NCBI GenBank assembly: GCA_017441925.1
Contig: JAFRUE010000007.1
Span: 558,001 to 622,000, forward strand
Source of the DNA: Bacillota bacterium
Lineage (GTDB): Bacteria > Bacillota > Clostridia > Lachnospirales > Bianqueaceae
Direction: 5' to 3'
DNA: 64,000 nucleotides
Of this stretch, positions 17,391-25,466 are shown piece after piece. The position numbers were made by a program, and so were the translations under genes. The number at the start of each line of letters is the position of its first letter. The first letter of the stretch is position 1. The notes under the pieces were generated by a model. The model was not told the DNA's origin. It searched no databases and was given only the letters and a program-made list of their open reading frames with translations.

Positions 17391-20050
17391 TACGCTTCTC
17401 CCTTCTGCGATGCCGCAAGCGCCTGTCCCAGAATATCGTTCTTCGGGTTCCTGTTCGTCTGCTGCAGCCTGTCGCGGATATCCTGTTCTGTCTGACGAAC
17501 CAGATCATGCAGTTCCTCCGCGGACATTCGCAGCGCTCCGTTTCCCAGTACGATCCGCTGCTCCGTCGCATCGGACGTCGCTACACGGACCAGATTATGC
17601 CTGCTGATCTCAAAAGATGCTTTTTCGATATAGGTATCCGCGGTCTCCGCTTCTTTGGTATAGACGATATAGATATTGTGGTATTTTATGACGTCCGCGA
17701 TATCGCGCGGGACTCTGTACGCGTCAAAAACCAGTATGCAGGTCTCCTTGCGGAATCCGTGGCAGTTGGACAGCCGGTCCGCGAGGCTCACACGTGCCGC
17801 GTCCATATTGGTCTCGGCAAGCCGTGCAAGCTCCTCCCAGGCGTGAATGATATTATATCCGTCCACAAGGAGATATTCCCTTTTCTCGGGAACTTCCCTG
17901 ATCTCCACGTGATCCGGTGTCTCCTTCTGTTTCTTTGCGACCGGCTGGAACCTATGCGTCTCAACCTTACCGTAAGTCCGTTCAAAAATCGCCTGGAGCT
18001 CTTTGTCTTCTTCCAGTGATCCCGGACGGACGGCAGAAGGCTTTGGCCTGCTCTCATAGGAGACGGCTGTACCGGCTCGGTCCGCGAACGAACCGGCGGA
18101 ATACAAGGCCGAGTCATCTTCCGGGATACCGTCTTCATCATCGGAATCGATATCTCCGGCACCCTCCAGATGCATGAAATCCGGCACCCTGTCCCATGGC
18201 ACCAGGAAACCCGCGCCGTGGCTGCAGAAGATCGAGTCCGGAGAATTCTCCAGATCCGCGACCGGATCATATCCGGTCTCTTCGATGACCTCTTCTTCGT
18301 TATGGCATGGCAGATATCCGTAGAAAGTATATGAAAGCAGTCCTTTCCCGTGCGTATAGGATGCCACTTCAACAGGATAATGCATCATTTCACTGACCGG
18401 AGCGCGGCCTGTGAGGACCGCGGTATCGCCCTCTGTCGTCTGCTCATATACAGCATTTCTCGTCAAAAGATCCGTCATCGCGCGGCCGACGTTCTCAAGC
18501 GGCACCTCAAGCCGGAATGAATAATACGGCTCAAGCAGACGGCTTTTTGCCGACATCAGTCCCTGACGGACCGCTCTGTACGTTGCCTGGCGGAAATCCC
18601 CACCGACCGTATGCTTGATATGTGCCCGCCCGTTCACAAGCGTGATCTTCATATCCGTGATCGGAGAACCCGTCAACACGCCGAGATGCTCTTTTTCCTT
18701 CAGATGCTGCATAACAAGATTCTGCCAGTTGGATGCGAGCACATCCTGGCTGAGCGTGCTGTCAAACTGCATTCCGCTGCCCTGTGCGCCGGGCGACAGC
18801 ACAAGATGGACCTCCGCATAATGGCGGAGCGGCTCATAATGGCCGATCCCTTCGACCTCGTTCAGAATCGTTTCCCGATAGACGATCCGTCCCGTTCCCA
18901 GGCTGATCTCATAGCCAAAACGGCTTCGGAACCATTCTATCAGCACTTCCCGCTGGACCTCGCCCATCAGCTTGACGTGCAGTACCCGCAGATGAGGATC
19001 CCACTCGGCTCCGAGCTCCGGATCCTCTTCCTCAAGGATCTTCATATTGCGGTAAGTCTCTTCTTCCTTGCCTTCCGGCGGGATCACCTGATAGGACAGG
19101 AAACTCTCAAGACGCGGCTCACGGAGCGAATTCTCGCCGCCGAGGCCTTGTCCCGCGTATGTCTGTGTCAGACCGGAAACCGCGCAGACCATACCTGCTT
19201 CCGCTATCTGGCACGGTGTGTATCTGGCTCCCGAATAGATCCGTATCTGATCGGCTTTCTCATCGTTGTCGAGGACGGTCTTCACAGGGAGTACTCCTCC
19301 TGTGATCTTCATCCACGTCAGCCGGACGTCGTCACGCGTAATCTTAAAAACACGCGCCGCGAACTCTTTCTTATATTCCGGGCTCTCCGTATAATCGGCA
19401 AGTCCCGTCAGGAATTCCGTAACACCTTCCATATGCAGCGCGGATCCGTAATAAACAGGATAAATGCTGCGCGCGCGGATCAGCCTGCGAAGCGTACTGT
19501 CCCCGAGACGTCCCTCAGAAAGAAACTCCTCCATTGCCGCTTCTTCCGTTGTCGCCGCTTCTTCGTCCCTGACTGCAACATCTCCGCTGAAATCCACACA
19601 GCCGGCGTCGAGCCTGCCGAGATCCGCAAGCAGTTTCTGCCTGTCCGTATCGGGCAGATCCATTTTGTTGACAAAAATAAAGACCGGGATCCTGTATCGT
19701 TTAAGCAGCTGCCAGAGCGTTCTCGTATGGCTCTGTACACCGTCTGAAGCGCTGATCACAAGGATCGCGTAATCAAGCGCCCACAACACTCTCTCCGCCT
19801 CTCCGGAAAAATCGACATGTCCCGGTGTATCGAGCAGCGTGATCTCAAGATCCGGCATCCGCAGTACCGCCTGCTTGGAAAAGATCGTGATCCCGCGTTC
19901 TTTTTCCTGTCTGTCCGTATCCAGGAACGCGTCCTGATGATCGACTCTGCCTGCTTTACGGATCGTCCCGGACATATAGAGCATGGCTTCCGATAAAGTG
20001 GTCTTCCCGGCATCTACATGCGCCAGGATCCCGATCGTCCGTCTGTTCAT
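17390..20050 (-). CDS. Tet(M)-like translation GTPase fused to a YacP/Rae1-like NYN ribonuclease domain
   Basis: The 886-residue protein starts as an EF-G-type GTPase with AHVDAGKTT (G1), ERGITIF (switch), DTPGHVDF (G3) and FVNKMD (G4), followed by EF-G domains as in tetracycline ribosomal protection proteins. After an acidic linker (about residues 640-720) comes a NYN/YacP domain from about residue 724: LLVDGYNIIHAWEEL, LVFDAYRVP, ETADTYIEK and VATSDATEQ, with the acidic residues that bind metal. B. subtilis Rae1 (YacP) is a ribosome A-site mRNA endonuclease. The start is set by an ATGA overlap with the upstream esterase; a longer frame to 20083 has no ribosome site. It probably acts on ribosomes. 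Tetracycline resistance is not implied. Confidence 0.9.
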   Translation of the reverse strand: MNRRTIGILAHVDAGKTTLSEAMLYMSGTIRKAGRVDHQDAFLDTDRQEKERGITIFSKQAVLRMPDLEITLLDTPGHVDFSGEAERVLWALDYAILVISASDGVQSHTRTLWQLLKRYRIPVFIFVNKMDLPDTDRQKLLADLGRLDAGCVDFSGDVAVRDEEAATTEEAAMEEFLSEGRLGDSTLRRLIRARSIYPVYYGSALHMEGVTEFLTGLADYTESPEYKKEFAARVFKITRDDVRLTWMKITGGVLPVKTVLDNDEKADQIRIYSGARYTPCQIAEAGMVCAVSGLTQTYAGQGLGGENSLREPRLESFLSYQVIPPEGKEEETYRNMKILEEEDPELGAEWDPHLRVLHVKLMGEVQREVLIEWFRSRFGYEISLGTGRIVYRETILNEVEGIGHYEPLRHYAEVHLVLSPGAQGSGMQFDSTLSQDVLASNWQNLVMQHLKEKEHLGVLTGSPITDMKITLVNGRAHIKHTVGGDFRQATYRAVRQGLMSAKSRLLEPYYSFRLEVPLENVGRAMTDLLTRNAVYEQTTEGDTAVLTGRAPVSEMMHYPVEVASYTHGKGLLSYTFYGYLPCHNEEEVIEETGYDPVADLENSPDSIFCSHGAGFLVPWDRVPDFMHLEGAGDIDSDDEDGIPEDDSALYSAGSFADRAGTAVSYESRPKPSAVRPGSLEEDKELQAIFERTYGKVETHRFQPVAKKQKETPDHVEIREVPEKREYLLVDGYNIIHAWEELARLAETNMDAARVSLADRLSNCHGFRKETCILVFDAYRVPRDIADVIKYHNIYIVYTKEAETADTYIEKASFEISRHNLVRVATSDATEQRIVLGNGALRMSAEELHDLVRQTEQDIRDRLQQTNRNPKNDILGQALAASQKGEA

Positions 20051-20763
20051 CTGTCCCCTGCTTTCTCTTCTCTGAAAAGCCATGCCGCGGCCTTGGCGAT
20101 GCGCCGGGGCACGTCTTTGAAATGTCCCCCCGGATTCATCTCCAGAAATGACGTTATGCCCGGCTTGGCCTGAAATTCCGTATATAAAGCCCTGGTCCTG
20201 TCTTCGATAGTGGACATGACCGGATTCTTGGTCTTTGCCTCTTTACCGCCGAGTGAGAAATAGACCCTCGCGTCGGAAACGCAGATCTCATGGTCTGCAC
20301 AGTATTTATCCAGATCCGGATACCAGAGCGATCCGGAGCAGGTCGCGCACAGTCCGAATGCATCCGTCCTGTACAGGCTCCAGAAAGCGAAAAGCCCTCC
20401 GAGCGAGTATCCGAGGATAGCTGTCTTAGCCGGCTCCGCTGTCAGGCCGAATTCCTTTCTGACGGCAGGAATGCCCTCCTCCAGTATCGAACGCAGCGTG
20501 TCATCCGCGCCTCCGCCGAAATCTCTCTGTTCCCGGAATACTCCGGCAGCCGGCCACGGTGCGTAATCCGTATCCCATTCGACAGGCGCAAGAGTCAGAA
20601 TGACCGGAGCAGCGGCAGGGAAAGCGCCAAGTACAGCTTCAACTTCTGCCTGATGGTCATCTCCGGCCGCAAGAACAAGCAGTCTGTCGCCCGCGTCTTT
20701 CGTATAAGAGGCGATATAAGTGAACCGACCGGCTGTCTTAAGCTTTTTCTCCTGATACTCCAT
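20047..20763 (-). CDS. Alpha/beta-hydrolase esterase (PF00756-like)
   Basis: The 238-residue protein has the nucleophile elbow GYSLGG near residue 124 and a C-terminal histidine in the MNPGGHFKDVP segment, giving the expected Ser and His of an alpha/beta hydrolase. LVLAAGDDH near the start and WDTDYAPWPAAGVF also fit esterase-type proteins such as IroE or Fes. There is no signal peptide, so it is cytoplasmic. The ATG at 20763 follows AGAAAGGAG; the longer frame lacks a site. It is the first gene of the operon with the GTPase-NYN fusion and the methyltransferase. The substrate is unknown. Confidence 0.8.
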   Translation of the reverse strand: MEYQEKKLKTAGRFTYIASYTKDAGDRLLVLAAGDDHQAEVEAVLGAFPAAAPVILTLAPVEWDTDYAPWPAAGVFREQRDFGGGADDTLRSILEEGIPAVRKEFGLTAEPAKTAILGYSLGGLFAFWSLYRTDAFGLCATCSGSLWYPDLDKYCADHEICVSDARVYFSLGGKEAKTKNPVMSTIEDRTRALYTEFQAKPGITSFLEMNPGGHFKDVPRRIAKAAAWLFREEKAGDR

Positions 20764-20792
20764 CTCTCTGCTCCTTTCTGCTTTTTCCATCT

Positions 20793-20820
20793 ATTATACA
20801 GGAATTTACCGATTTGACAA
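20793..20820 (-). promoter_or_regulatory. Promoter of esterase-GTPase-methyltransferase operon
   Basis: TTGTCA (20815-20820), a 16-bp spacer and TATAAT (20793-20798) on the minus strand. Its -35 box overlaps the -35 box of the divergent plus-strand promoter. Confidence 0.7.
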
Positions 20821-20842
20821 GAGACAGGTTGTACAGTATAAT
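20814..20842 (+). promoter_or_regulatory. Consensus promoter of the AEC transporter
   Basis: TTGACA (20814-20819), exactly 17 bases, then TATAAT (20837-20842). Both boxes are perfect consensus. The -35 hexamer is shared in opposite orientation with the minus-strand promoter, so the two should compete for RNA polymerase. Confidence 0.8.
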
Positions 20843-20901
20843 TCCGTTTATATTCCGGCCGGTACCGTTATGCTGTACCGGGCTGCAGGAAAGAAGGGGT
20901 C

Positions 20902-21876
20902 ATTACGCAGGTCTTTCTGTATATTCTCTCTCATAACATCGCACCGATCCTGCTGATCGTCTGCATCGGCTATCTGCTCAGCGGCCATTTCAAGCTGAAC
21001 GTTCAGACGCTCAGCAAAGTCAATTTGTATGTGTTCGTCCCGACATTTACGTTCTATCAGATCTATACGACCGTACTGCCGGAATCGATTCTTAAGGTCT
21101 TCCTGTTCGCAGTCTCCTTGATGCTGATCAACTATCTGGCAGCTCAGATCATCGGTAAACTGCGCAAGCAGGACGTCAGCATGCGGAATGCCTTCAGCAA
21201 CGCGATGATGTTCTATAACAGCGGCAACATCGGGATCCCCCTGATCACTCTTGTCTTCAGCGGTATTCCTTTTGTCGTCAACGGAGAAACGCCGTACCTT
21301 GACGCCGCGCTCTCGATCCAGGTCATCGTACTGGTCGTGCAGAATTTCACGACAAATACGGTCGGATTCTTCAACGCGAGCCGCGGGCAGGATATGAACT
21401 GGAAACAAGCGCTCGGAAGCGTTTTCAGGACACCGACGATCTATTCTGTTCCGCTCGCCTTTATCTTCAAATTCCTCATGAAATACGATCTGCATGATTT
21501 CTTCCTGTGGCCTGCTGTCGAATATATGAAAAACGGCCTGGTTCCGGTCTCCCTGTTCACTCTGGGTGCACAGCTCGCCAAAACCAGGCTCACGCAGCTT
21601 CCTTCCGCGGACGTATGGATCGCGGTCGCAGGACGGCTTTTCGGAGGTCCGCTGATCGCTCTTGGACTCACGTTCCTTTTCCGGCTGGATCCGCTGACCT
21701 CGCTGGTACTGATGATCTCCTCCTGCGTCCCCACCGCTCTGAATACCGCGCTGATCGCGGTCGAGAAAGACAATGAGCCGCTTTTCGCGTCTCAAACAGT
21801 CCTTCTGACGACGGTCCTCTGTCCGATCACGATCGCGGTCGTCGTCTATATCTCACAGTTCCTGTTCGTTCTATAA
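20902..21876 (+). CDS. AEC (auxin efflux carrier) family transporter with apparent AUU start
   Basis: The frame encodes a 324-residue membrane protein with about ten hydrophobic segments, including MMFYNSGNIGIPLITLVF, which carries the conserved NSGNIGxP signature, and SCVPTALNTALIAVEKD near the C terminus. AEC carriers export or exchange organic acids and related anions. The first ATG/GTG/TTG codon in frame (TTG at 21025) would remove the first membrane helix (IAPILLIVCIGYLL). Upstream of it there is no standard start codon. The frame is open back to the promoter, and the ATT at 20902 sits at the family's usual N terminus, following AGGAAAGAAGGGG. An AUU start is therefore inferred. A sequencing error is the alternative. 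Confidence 0.8.
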   Translation: MTQVFLYILSHNIAPILLIVCIGYLLSGHFKLNVQTLSKVNLYVFVPTFTFYQIYTTVLPESILKVFLFAVSLMLINYLAAQIIGKLRKQDVSMRNAFSNAMMFYNSGNIGIPLITLVFSGIPFVVNGETPYLDAALSIQVIVLVVQNFTTNTVGFFNASRGQDMNWKQALGSVFRTPTIYSVPLAFIFKFLMKYDLHDFFLWPAVEYMKNGLVPVSLFTLGAQLAKTRLTQLPSADVWIAVAGRLFGGPLIALGLTFLFRLDPLTSLVLMISSCVPTALNTALIAVEKDNEPLFASQTVLLTTVLCPITIAVVVYISQFLFVL

Positions 21877-21891
21877 CGGAATCCTGCGCGT

Positions 21892-22350
21892 TCATTCGCG
21901 CGATGACGGGAACTCTTTTATAAAGATCACCGCATCCTCCGTCGGATTCTCATAATAACGTTTACGCACACCGGCTTCCGTGAAGCCGGCTTTTTTGTAC
22001 AAATGCAGAGCCGGTGAATTGCCTGCGCGGCATTCAAGGATCACTGCCGCAACGCCTCTCCCTGCAAAATCCTCCTCCATCGTCCGGATCAGCATCACGC
22101 CGATACCCTGTCCGCGGCGGTCGCTTCTGACCGCGATATTCGTGATCTGCGCCTCATCCAGCACCTGCCAGAAGCCTGCGTACCCGACCACTTCCCCGTC
22201 ATCCTCGGCGACCACATAACCGGCCTGCGTCATAGGTTTATGAAGCTCCCGCTCCATATCCTCTCTGGACCAGTAGTCGGTAAAACTTGCCTGCTCGATC
22301 CGCATAACGTCATCGAGATCTTCTTCCCTCATGGGACGGTACAGGATCAT
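21892..22350 (-). CDS. rimI: Ribosomal protein alanine N-acetyltransferase RimI-like
   Basis: The 152-residue protein is a GNAT acetyltransferase. It begins RPMREEDLDDVMRIE, and has the acetyl-CoA loop RSDRRGQGIG (about residues 75-84) and the C-terminal YKKAGFTEAGVRKRYY typical of RimI. RimI acetylates the N-terminal alanine of ribosomal protein S18 in E. coli. The start overlaps the tsaB stop by four bases, the usual rimI-tsaB-tsaE arrangement of Firmicutes. It is the last gene of the cluster. Confidence 0.93.
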   Translation of the reverse strand: MILYRPMREEDLDDVMRIEQASFTDYWSREDMERELHKPMTQAGYVVAEDDGEVVGYAGFWQVLDEAQITNIAVRSDRRGQGIGVMLIRTMEEDFAGRGVAAVILECRAGNSPALHLYKKAGFTEAGVRKRYYENPTEDAVIFIKEFPSSRE

Positions 22351-23066
22351 TCAGACGCTCCTTGTGCCGCGAGCCTTTCTTCGCGTTCACGCTCTGCCTG
22401 CGGTTTGCGCAGGTAATGGATCTCCAGTTCGGACCCGGACACGGCTTTGCCCTCGGCAAACAGCTTCGCGCCGATCGCTGCCACAGTGGCCGCCCGCGCG
22501 TGCAGCAGATGTGCAGGGGCCAGTTCCACCTGGTCTCCGAGCATTTCGCGCACAGCCTCATAATAGACGACAGCTCCGTCTCCGGTGAGGAGCGCTCTGC
22601 GGCCGTCTTTGCGGATCTCCTCTGCCAAAGCTGCCGGGGCATAAGTATCCTCCGGCAGGATCAGGGACATTTCACCATCCCGCGGCTCATAGATGCCGGC
22701 ATAGACCTGATGCCTGCGCGCGTCCATCATCGGGACGATCAGATCATCCGTCCCCCACAGATTCATCGCCAGCGCGTACAATGTCGGTACCGGCAGGACA
22801 GGGATCTGAAGCGCAAGCGCCAGGCCTTTGGCTGTTGCTGCGCCGATCCTGAGTCCGGTAAAAGACCCCGGACCGTTGGTCAGTGCGATCGCGTCAAGCT
22901 CTTCCGGTGCCGCGCCAGCGTCCTGAATCACTGCCTCGATCATCGGCATCAGCGTCTCAGAATGCGTCAGCGTCCCGTTCCGCATCTGTTCCGTCACGAT
23001 CTGTCCGTCCCTGTACAAAGCCGCCCCCGCAACTTTCGCGGAGGCTTCCATTCCTAAAATGATCAT
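22347..23066 (-). CDS. tsaB: tRNA t6A threonylcarbamoyladenosine factor TsaB
   Basis: The 239-residue protein starts ILGMEASAKVAGAAL and carries the ALTNGPGSFTGLRIG segment that identifies TsaB. TsaB is the inactive ASKHA paralogue that supports TsaD in making t6A at position 37 of ANN-decoding tRNAs. The ATG at 23066 is chosen because of GAGGAAG upstream; the longer frame reads into the tail of tsaE. It sits 13 bases after tsaE and overlaps rimI. tsaD is not in the window. Confidence 0.95.
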   Translation of the reverse strand: MIILGMEASAKVAGAALYRDGQIVTEQMRNGTLTHSETLMPMIEAVIQDAGAAPEELDAIALTNGPGSFTGLRIGAATAKGLALALQIPVLPVPTLYALAMNLWGTDDLIVPMMDARRHQVYAGIYEPRDGEMSLILPEDTYAPAALAEEIRKDGRRALLTGDGAVVYYEAVREMLGDQVELAPAHLLHARAATVAAIGAKLFAEGKAVSGSELEIHYLRKPQAEREREERLAAQGASE

Positions 23067-23079
23067 ATTGTATTCTTCC

Positions 23080-23523
23080 TCATTCCGGTCTTGTGACCGT
23101 GATCCTGCGGTAATCCGGACCTTCTGACGGATCCTTCTCCATCCGGATCCAGACCGTCTCCTCCGGCATGGCGCCGGCAAGCTGCGAAGCCCACTCTACC
23201 AGACATACTCCGCCGGCCTCAAGGTATTCGTCCCATCCGATATCATAGAGCGCGTCCTCGTCCGGCAGCCTGTAAATGTCAAAATGATAAAGCGGCAGCC
23301 GTCCGCTGCGGTATTCGTGCACCATTGTAAAAGTCGGACTCGAGACCGTACCGCTGATGCCAAGGCCCCGGGCGAAACCTCTTGCCAGGACCGTTTTGCC
23401 GGTCCCGAGGTTGCCGTCAAGCGCATAGACCTCGCCCGATCGCGCTCCCTCGGCCAGTTTTCTGCCGAAGCCCTCCGTCTCCTCTTCCGACCGGGAGATC
23501 AAAATCTCGCTCTTCCCGCTCAT
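23080..23523 (-). CDS. tsaE: tRNA t6A synthesis ATPase TsaE
   Basis: The 147-residue protein has the P-loop DGNLGTGKTVLARGFARG (about residues 36-53) followed by VSSPTFTMVHEYRSG and YHFDIYRL, which are diagnostic of TsaE. It powers the TsaB-TsaD complex. Its start overlaps the upstream membrane protein gene by four bases, and tsaB follows 13 bases later. Confidence 0.95.
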   Translation of the reverse strand: MSGKSEILISRSEEETEGFGRKLAEGARSGEVYALDGNLGTGKTVLARGFARGLGISGTVSSPTFTMVHEYRSGRLPLYHFDIYRLPDEDALYDIGWDEYLEAGGVCLVEWASQLAGAMPEETVWIRMEKDPSEGPDYRRITVTRPE

Positions 23524-24347
23524 AACGGCATACGTCCCTGACCGGCCTGTCTGCGTCCCTGCTCTTTCAGCGTATCCTGCTTCAGCTTCTCCAGATCCTG
23601 ATCATACTTCTTCATCAGGTCCTCAAGATCGTCCTCTCCGCCGTTCGTACTGAGCTTGCGGAATGCTTTCAGTTTGTCGATCTCTTCCTGCAGCTCGTTC
23701 ACCTTATCCAGCGAAACATACAGAGAATCCGCGTCAAAGCGGAAATTGGACCCATTTGTTTCAAAATACGCGAGTACATTGCTCGCCTCTGCATACAGCT
23801 CCTGCAGCAGACGGATACAATCGGAGTAACGCTCCAGGATCTTGCTCTTGGCAGGCTCCCTCAGATACGGATCATCCATCATACGGCGCGCTTCCTGTTT
23901 CTTCTCCCGGATCTCGTCCTGGATCGAAATCCTCAGTCTGCGGATCTTGGCAACGTTCTCGTTCACGCCCTCTCCGCCGCCGTACGGTGACTGCGTCCTG
24001 GTATCCGTACCGAATCCGGACCATTTTGCCGTCTGCTCCTCGTTCTTCTTCTCGGCAGATGATTTCTTAAGAGACTTAAACCCGTATGTCAAGAAACTGA
24101 TCAGACCGCCCGCAAAGGCTCCGCCGCCGAAGATCATCTTCCAGAGTGTACTGAAAAAGTCGCTCGGATCATAGATGAAACAGAGCCCGATCAGAACGGT
24201 GAGAGAAATCCCGAAGTGAAGAAACGTCTGGTCCTTAAAGAACCTCTTAAAGTCGATCTTGCCGGTATTCTGATTCTTGTATTTCGGAAGGGAAAACAAC
24301 GCACGGACCAGCAAGAAAGCCGCGACCATACCCGCTAAATTTCCCAT
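23520..24347 (-). CDS. Membrane protein with C-terminal coiled coil, function unknown
   Basis: The 275-residue protein has hydrophobic segments near residues 4-18, 43-60 and 70-92, then a charged linker (about residues 95-125) and a long helical C-terminal half rich in Glu, Lys and Leu (LQEEIDKLKAF, LEDLMKKYDQDLEKL) predicted to form coiled coil. The layout loosely recalls XpaC-like proteins, but I cannot assign a family. AAAGGG precedes the ATG. It heads the operon with tsaE, tsaB and rimI through a four-base overlap, so its level is tied to t6A synthesis. Functional linkage is not shown. Confidence 0.75.
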   Translation of the reverse strand: MGNLAGMVAAFLLVRALFSLPKYKNQNTGKIDFKRFFKDQTFLHFGISLTVLIGLCFIYDPSDFFSTLWKMIFGGGAFAGGLISFLTYGFKSLKKSSAEKKNEEQTAKWSGFGTDTRTQSPYGGGEGVNENVAKIRRLRISIQDEIREKKQEARRMMDDPYLREPAKSKILERYSDCIRLLQELYAEASNVLAYFETNGSNFRFDADSLYVSLDKVNELQEEIDKLKAFRKLSTNGGEDDLEDLMKKYDQDLEKLKQDTLKEQGRRQAGQGRMPL

Positions 24348-24396
24348 ACTCTATCCCTTTCTGCCGTGCCGGATCATTCCCGCACGGTCATTTACC

Positions 24397-24425
24397 ATTA
24401 TACACGATATGCGGCTTTTACGCAA
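24397..24425 (-). promoter_or_regulatory. Promoter of the membrane protein-tsaE-tsaB-rimI operon
   Basis: TTGCGT (24420-24425), a 17-bp spacer and TATAAT (24397-24402) on the minus strand, about 50 bases upstream of the first gene. Confidence 0.65.
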
Positions 24426-24463
24426 TCCTAAAAATGCGGTTGTATCATTTCTGAAATATCTGC

Positions 24464-24492
24464 TTGACATTTGCCCGGCACAGGTATATGCT
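24464..24492 (+). promoter_or_regulatory. Promoter of the FMN riboswitch-ribU transcript
   Basis: TTGACA (24464-24469), 17 bases, TATGCT (24487-24492). The predicted transcript starts just before the riboswitch aptamer. Confidence 0.7.
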
Positions 24493-24500
24493 TAAGACAG

Positions 24501-24612
24501 TTCTTCAGGGCAGGGTGCGATTCCCTACCGGCGGTACAGTCCGCGAGCGCTTCCCGCGCAGATCCGGTGCAACTCCGGAACCGACAGTATAGTCTGGATG
24601 AAAGAAGAAGCT
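24501..24612 (+). promoter_or_regulatory. FMN riboswitch aptamer (RFN element)
   Basis: The conserved RFN blocks are all present in order: TTCTTCAGGGCAGGGTG, ATTCCCTACCGGCGGT, CCGCGAGCG, GATCCGGTG, CTCCGGAACCGACAGT, AGTCTGGATGAAAGAAG. The first and last blocks pair as the closing P1 stem. It lies directly upstream of a RibU-type transporter, which is a classical target of FMN repression. Confidence 0.97.
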
Positions 24613-24628
24613 GCATTTTCGGCTATGA

Positions 24629-24664
24629 CGCCCGGGGGATACTCTTCCGGGCGTATATTTTTGC
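24629..24664 (+). terminator. Riboswitch expression-platform terminator
   Basis: A CGCCCGG...CCGGGCG hairpin followed by TATATTTTT lies 17 bases after the aptamer. FMN binding should favour this terminator and stop ribU transcription. Confidence 0.85.
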
Positions 24665-24716
24665 CACAGCTCCAAGTTCTGAAGACATAATATTCTACTG
24701 AACAGGAGGAATCATT

Positions 24717-25346
24717 ATGTCCCAAAAGAAGCCGTTTTTCTCTGTATCGAATCTGGTCCTGATCGCAATGTTCGGCGCGATGGCTTTCATTCTGATGTAT
24801 CTGGAGTTCCCGCTGCTTTTCCTGGCGCCTAACTTCTACAAGATGGATTTCAGCGAGCTGCCGGTCCTGATCGGAAGCTTCGCGCTTGGGCCTGTCGCCG
24901 GCATCGTCATTGAAGCGCTCAAGATCATCCTGAAGCTTCTCTTCAAACCGACCTCCACCGCTTATATCGGAGAGCTTGCGAACTTCCTTGTCGGATGCGC
25001 TCTGGTCGTTCCGGCCGGTATCATCTACAAAATGAACCACACCCGCAAAGGCGCGTTTCTCGGAATGATCACCGGGACCGTCTGCATGGCTGTTGCCGGC
25101 GGACTGCTCAACGCGTTCTTGCTGCTGCCGTGGTATATCGCCAATTTCTTCGGAGGCAGCGCGGATGTGCTGATCCAGATGGGTCAGGCTGTCCACAAGA
25201 GTGTCAACTCCGTCGCGACCTTTGCGATCCTGCTGGTCGTGCCGTTCAATCTCTTTAAGGCAATCGTGATCAGTATTCTGACTCTGCTCCTCTATAAGCA
25301 TGTCAGCCGCCTGATCCAGACGACGATCAAGAAGAACGAGAAGTAA
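24717..25346 (+). CDS. ribU: Riboflavin ECF transporter S component RibU
   Basis: The 209-residue membrane protein has about six hydrophobic segments. It has the RibU pattern FPLLFLAPNFYKMDFSELP in the first loop and GIVIEALKIILK, with a long loop after. It binds riboflavin outside the cell and works with a shared ECF module encoded elsewhere. Control by the FMN riboswitch upstream supports the substrate assignment strongly. The start is preceded by AGGAGG. The basic C terminus (IKKNEK) is cytoplasmic. Confidence 0.95.
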   Translation: MSQKKPFFSVSNLVLIAMFGAMAFILMYLEFPLLFLAPNFYKMDFSELPVLIGSFALGPVAGIVIEALKIILKLLFKPTSTAYIGELANFLVGCALVVPAGIIYKMNHTRKGAFLGMITGTVCMAVAGGLLNAFLLLPWYIANFFGGSADVLIQMGQAVHKSVNSVATFAILLVVPFNLFKAIVISILTLLLYKHVSRLIQTTIKKNEK

Positions 25347-25370
25347 ACTGAGACTGTAATTCCAGAGAAC

Positions 25371-25399
25371 TTGTAATTTCCGGTAGAAAGTGCTATTAT
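25371..25399 (+). promoter_or_regulatory. Promoter of the DegV-family gene
   Basis: TTGTAA (25371-25376), 17 bases, TATTAT (25394-25399), about 70 bases before the gene. Confidence 0.55.
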
Positions 25400-25466
25400 T
25401 TATATATGAATTGCGCTTATAGATTCACTGCATTTCATATATACAGCATAAACTGGAGGTAATATC

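Noticed and set aside
17390..20050. Tetracycline resistance gene
   Set aside because: The GTPase is only distantly Tet(M)-like, carries a nuclease domain, and lies in a chromosomal operon; resistance cannot be claimed.
20848..21795. Minus-strand frame of 315 codons
   Set aside because: It is antisense to the AEC transporter. Its translation is a low-complexity mix of charged residues with no recognisable domain.
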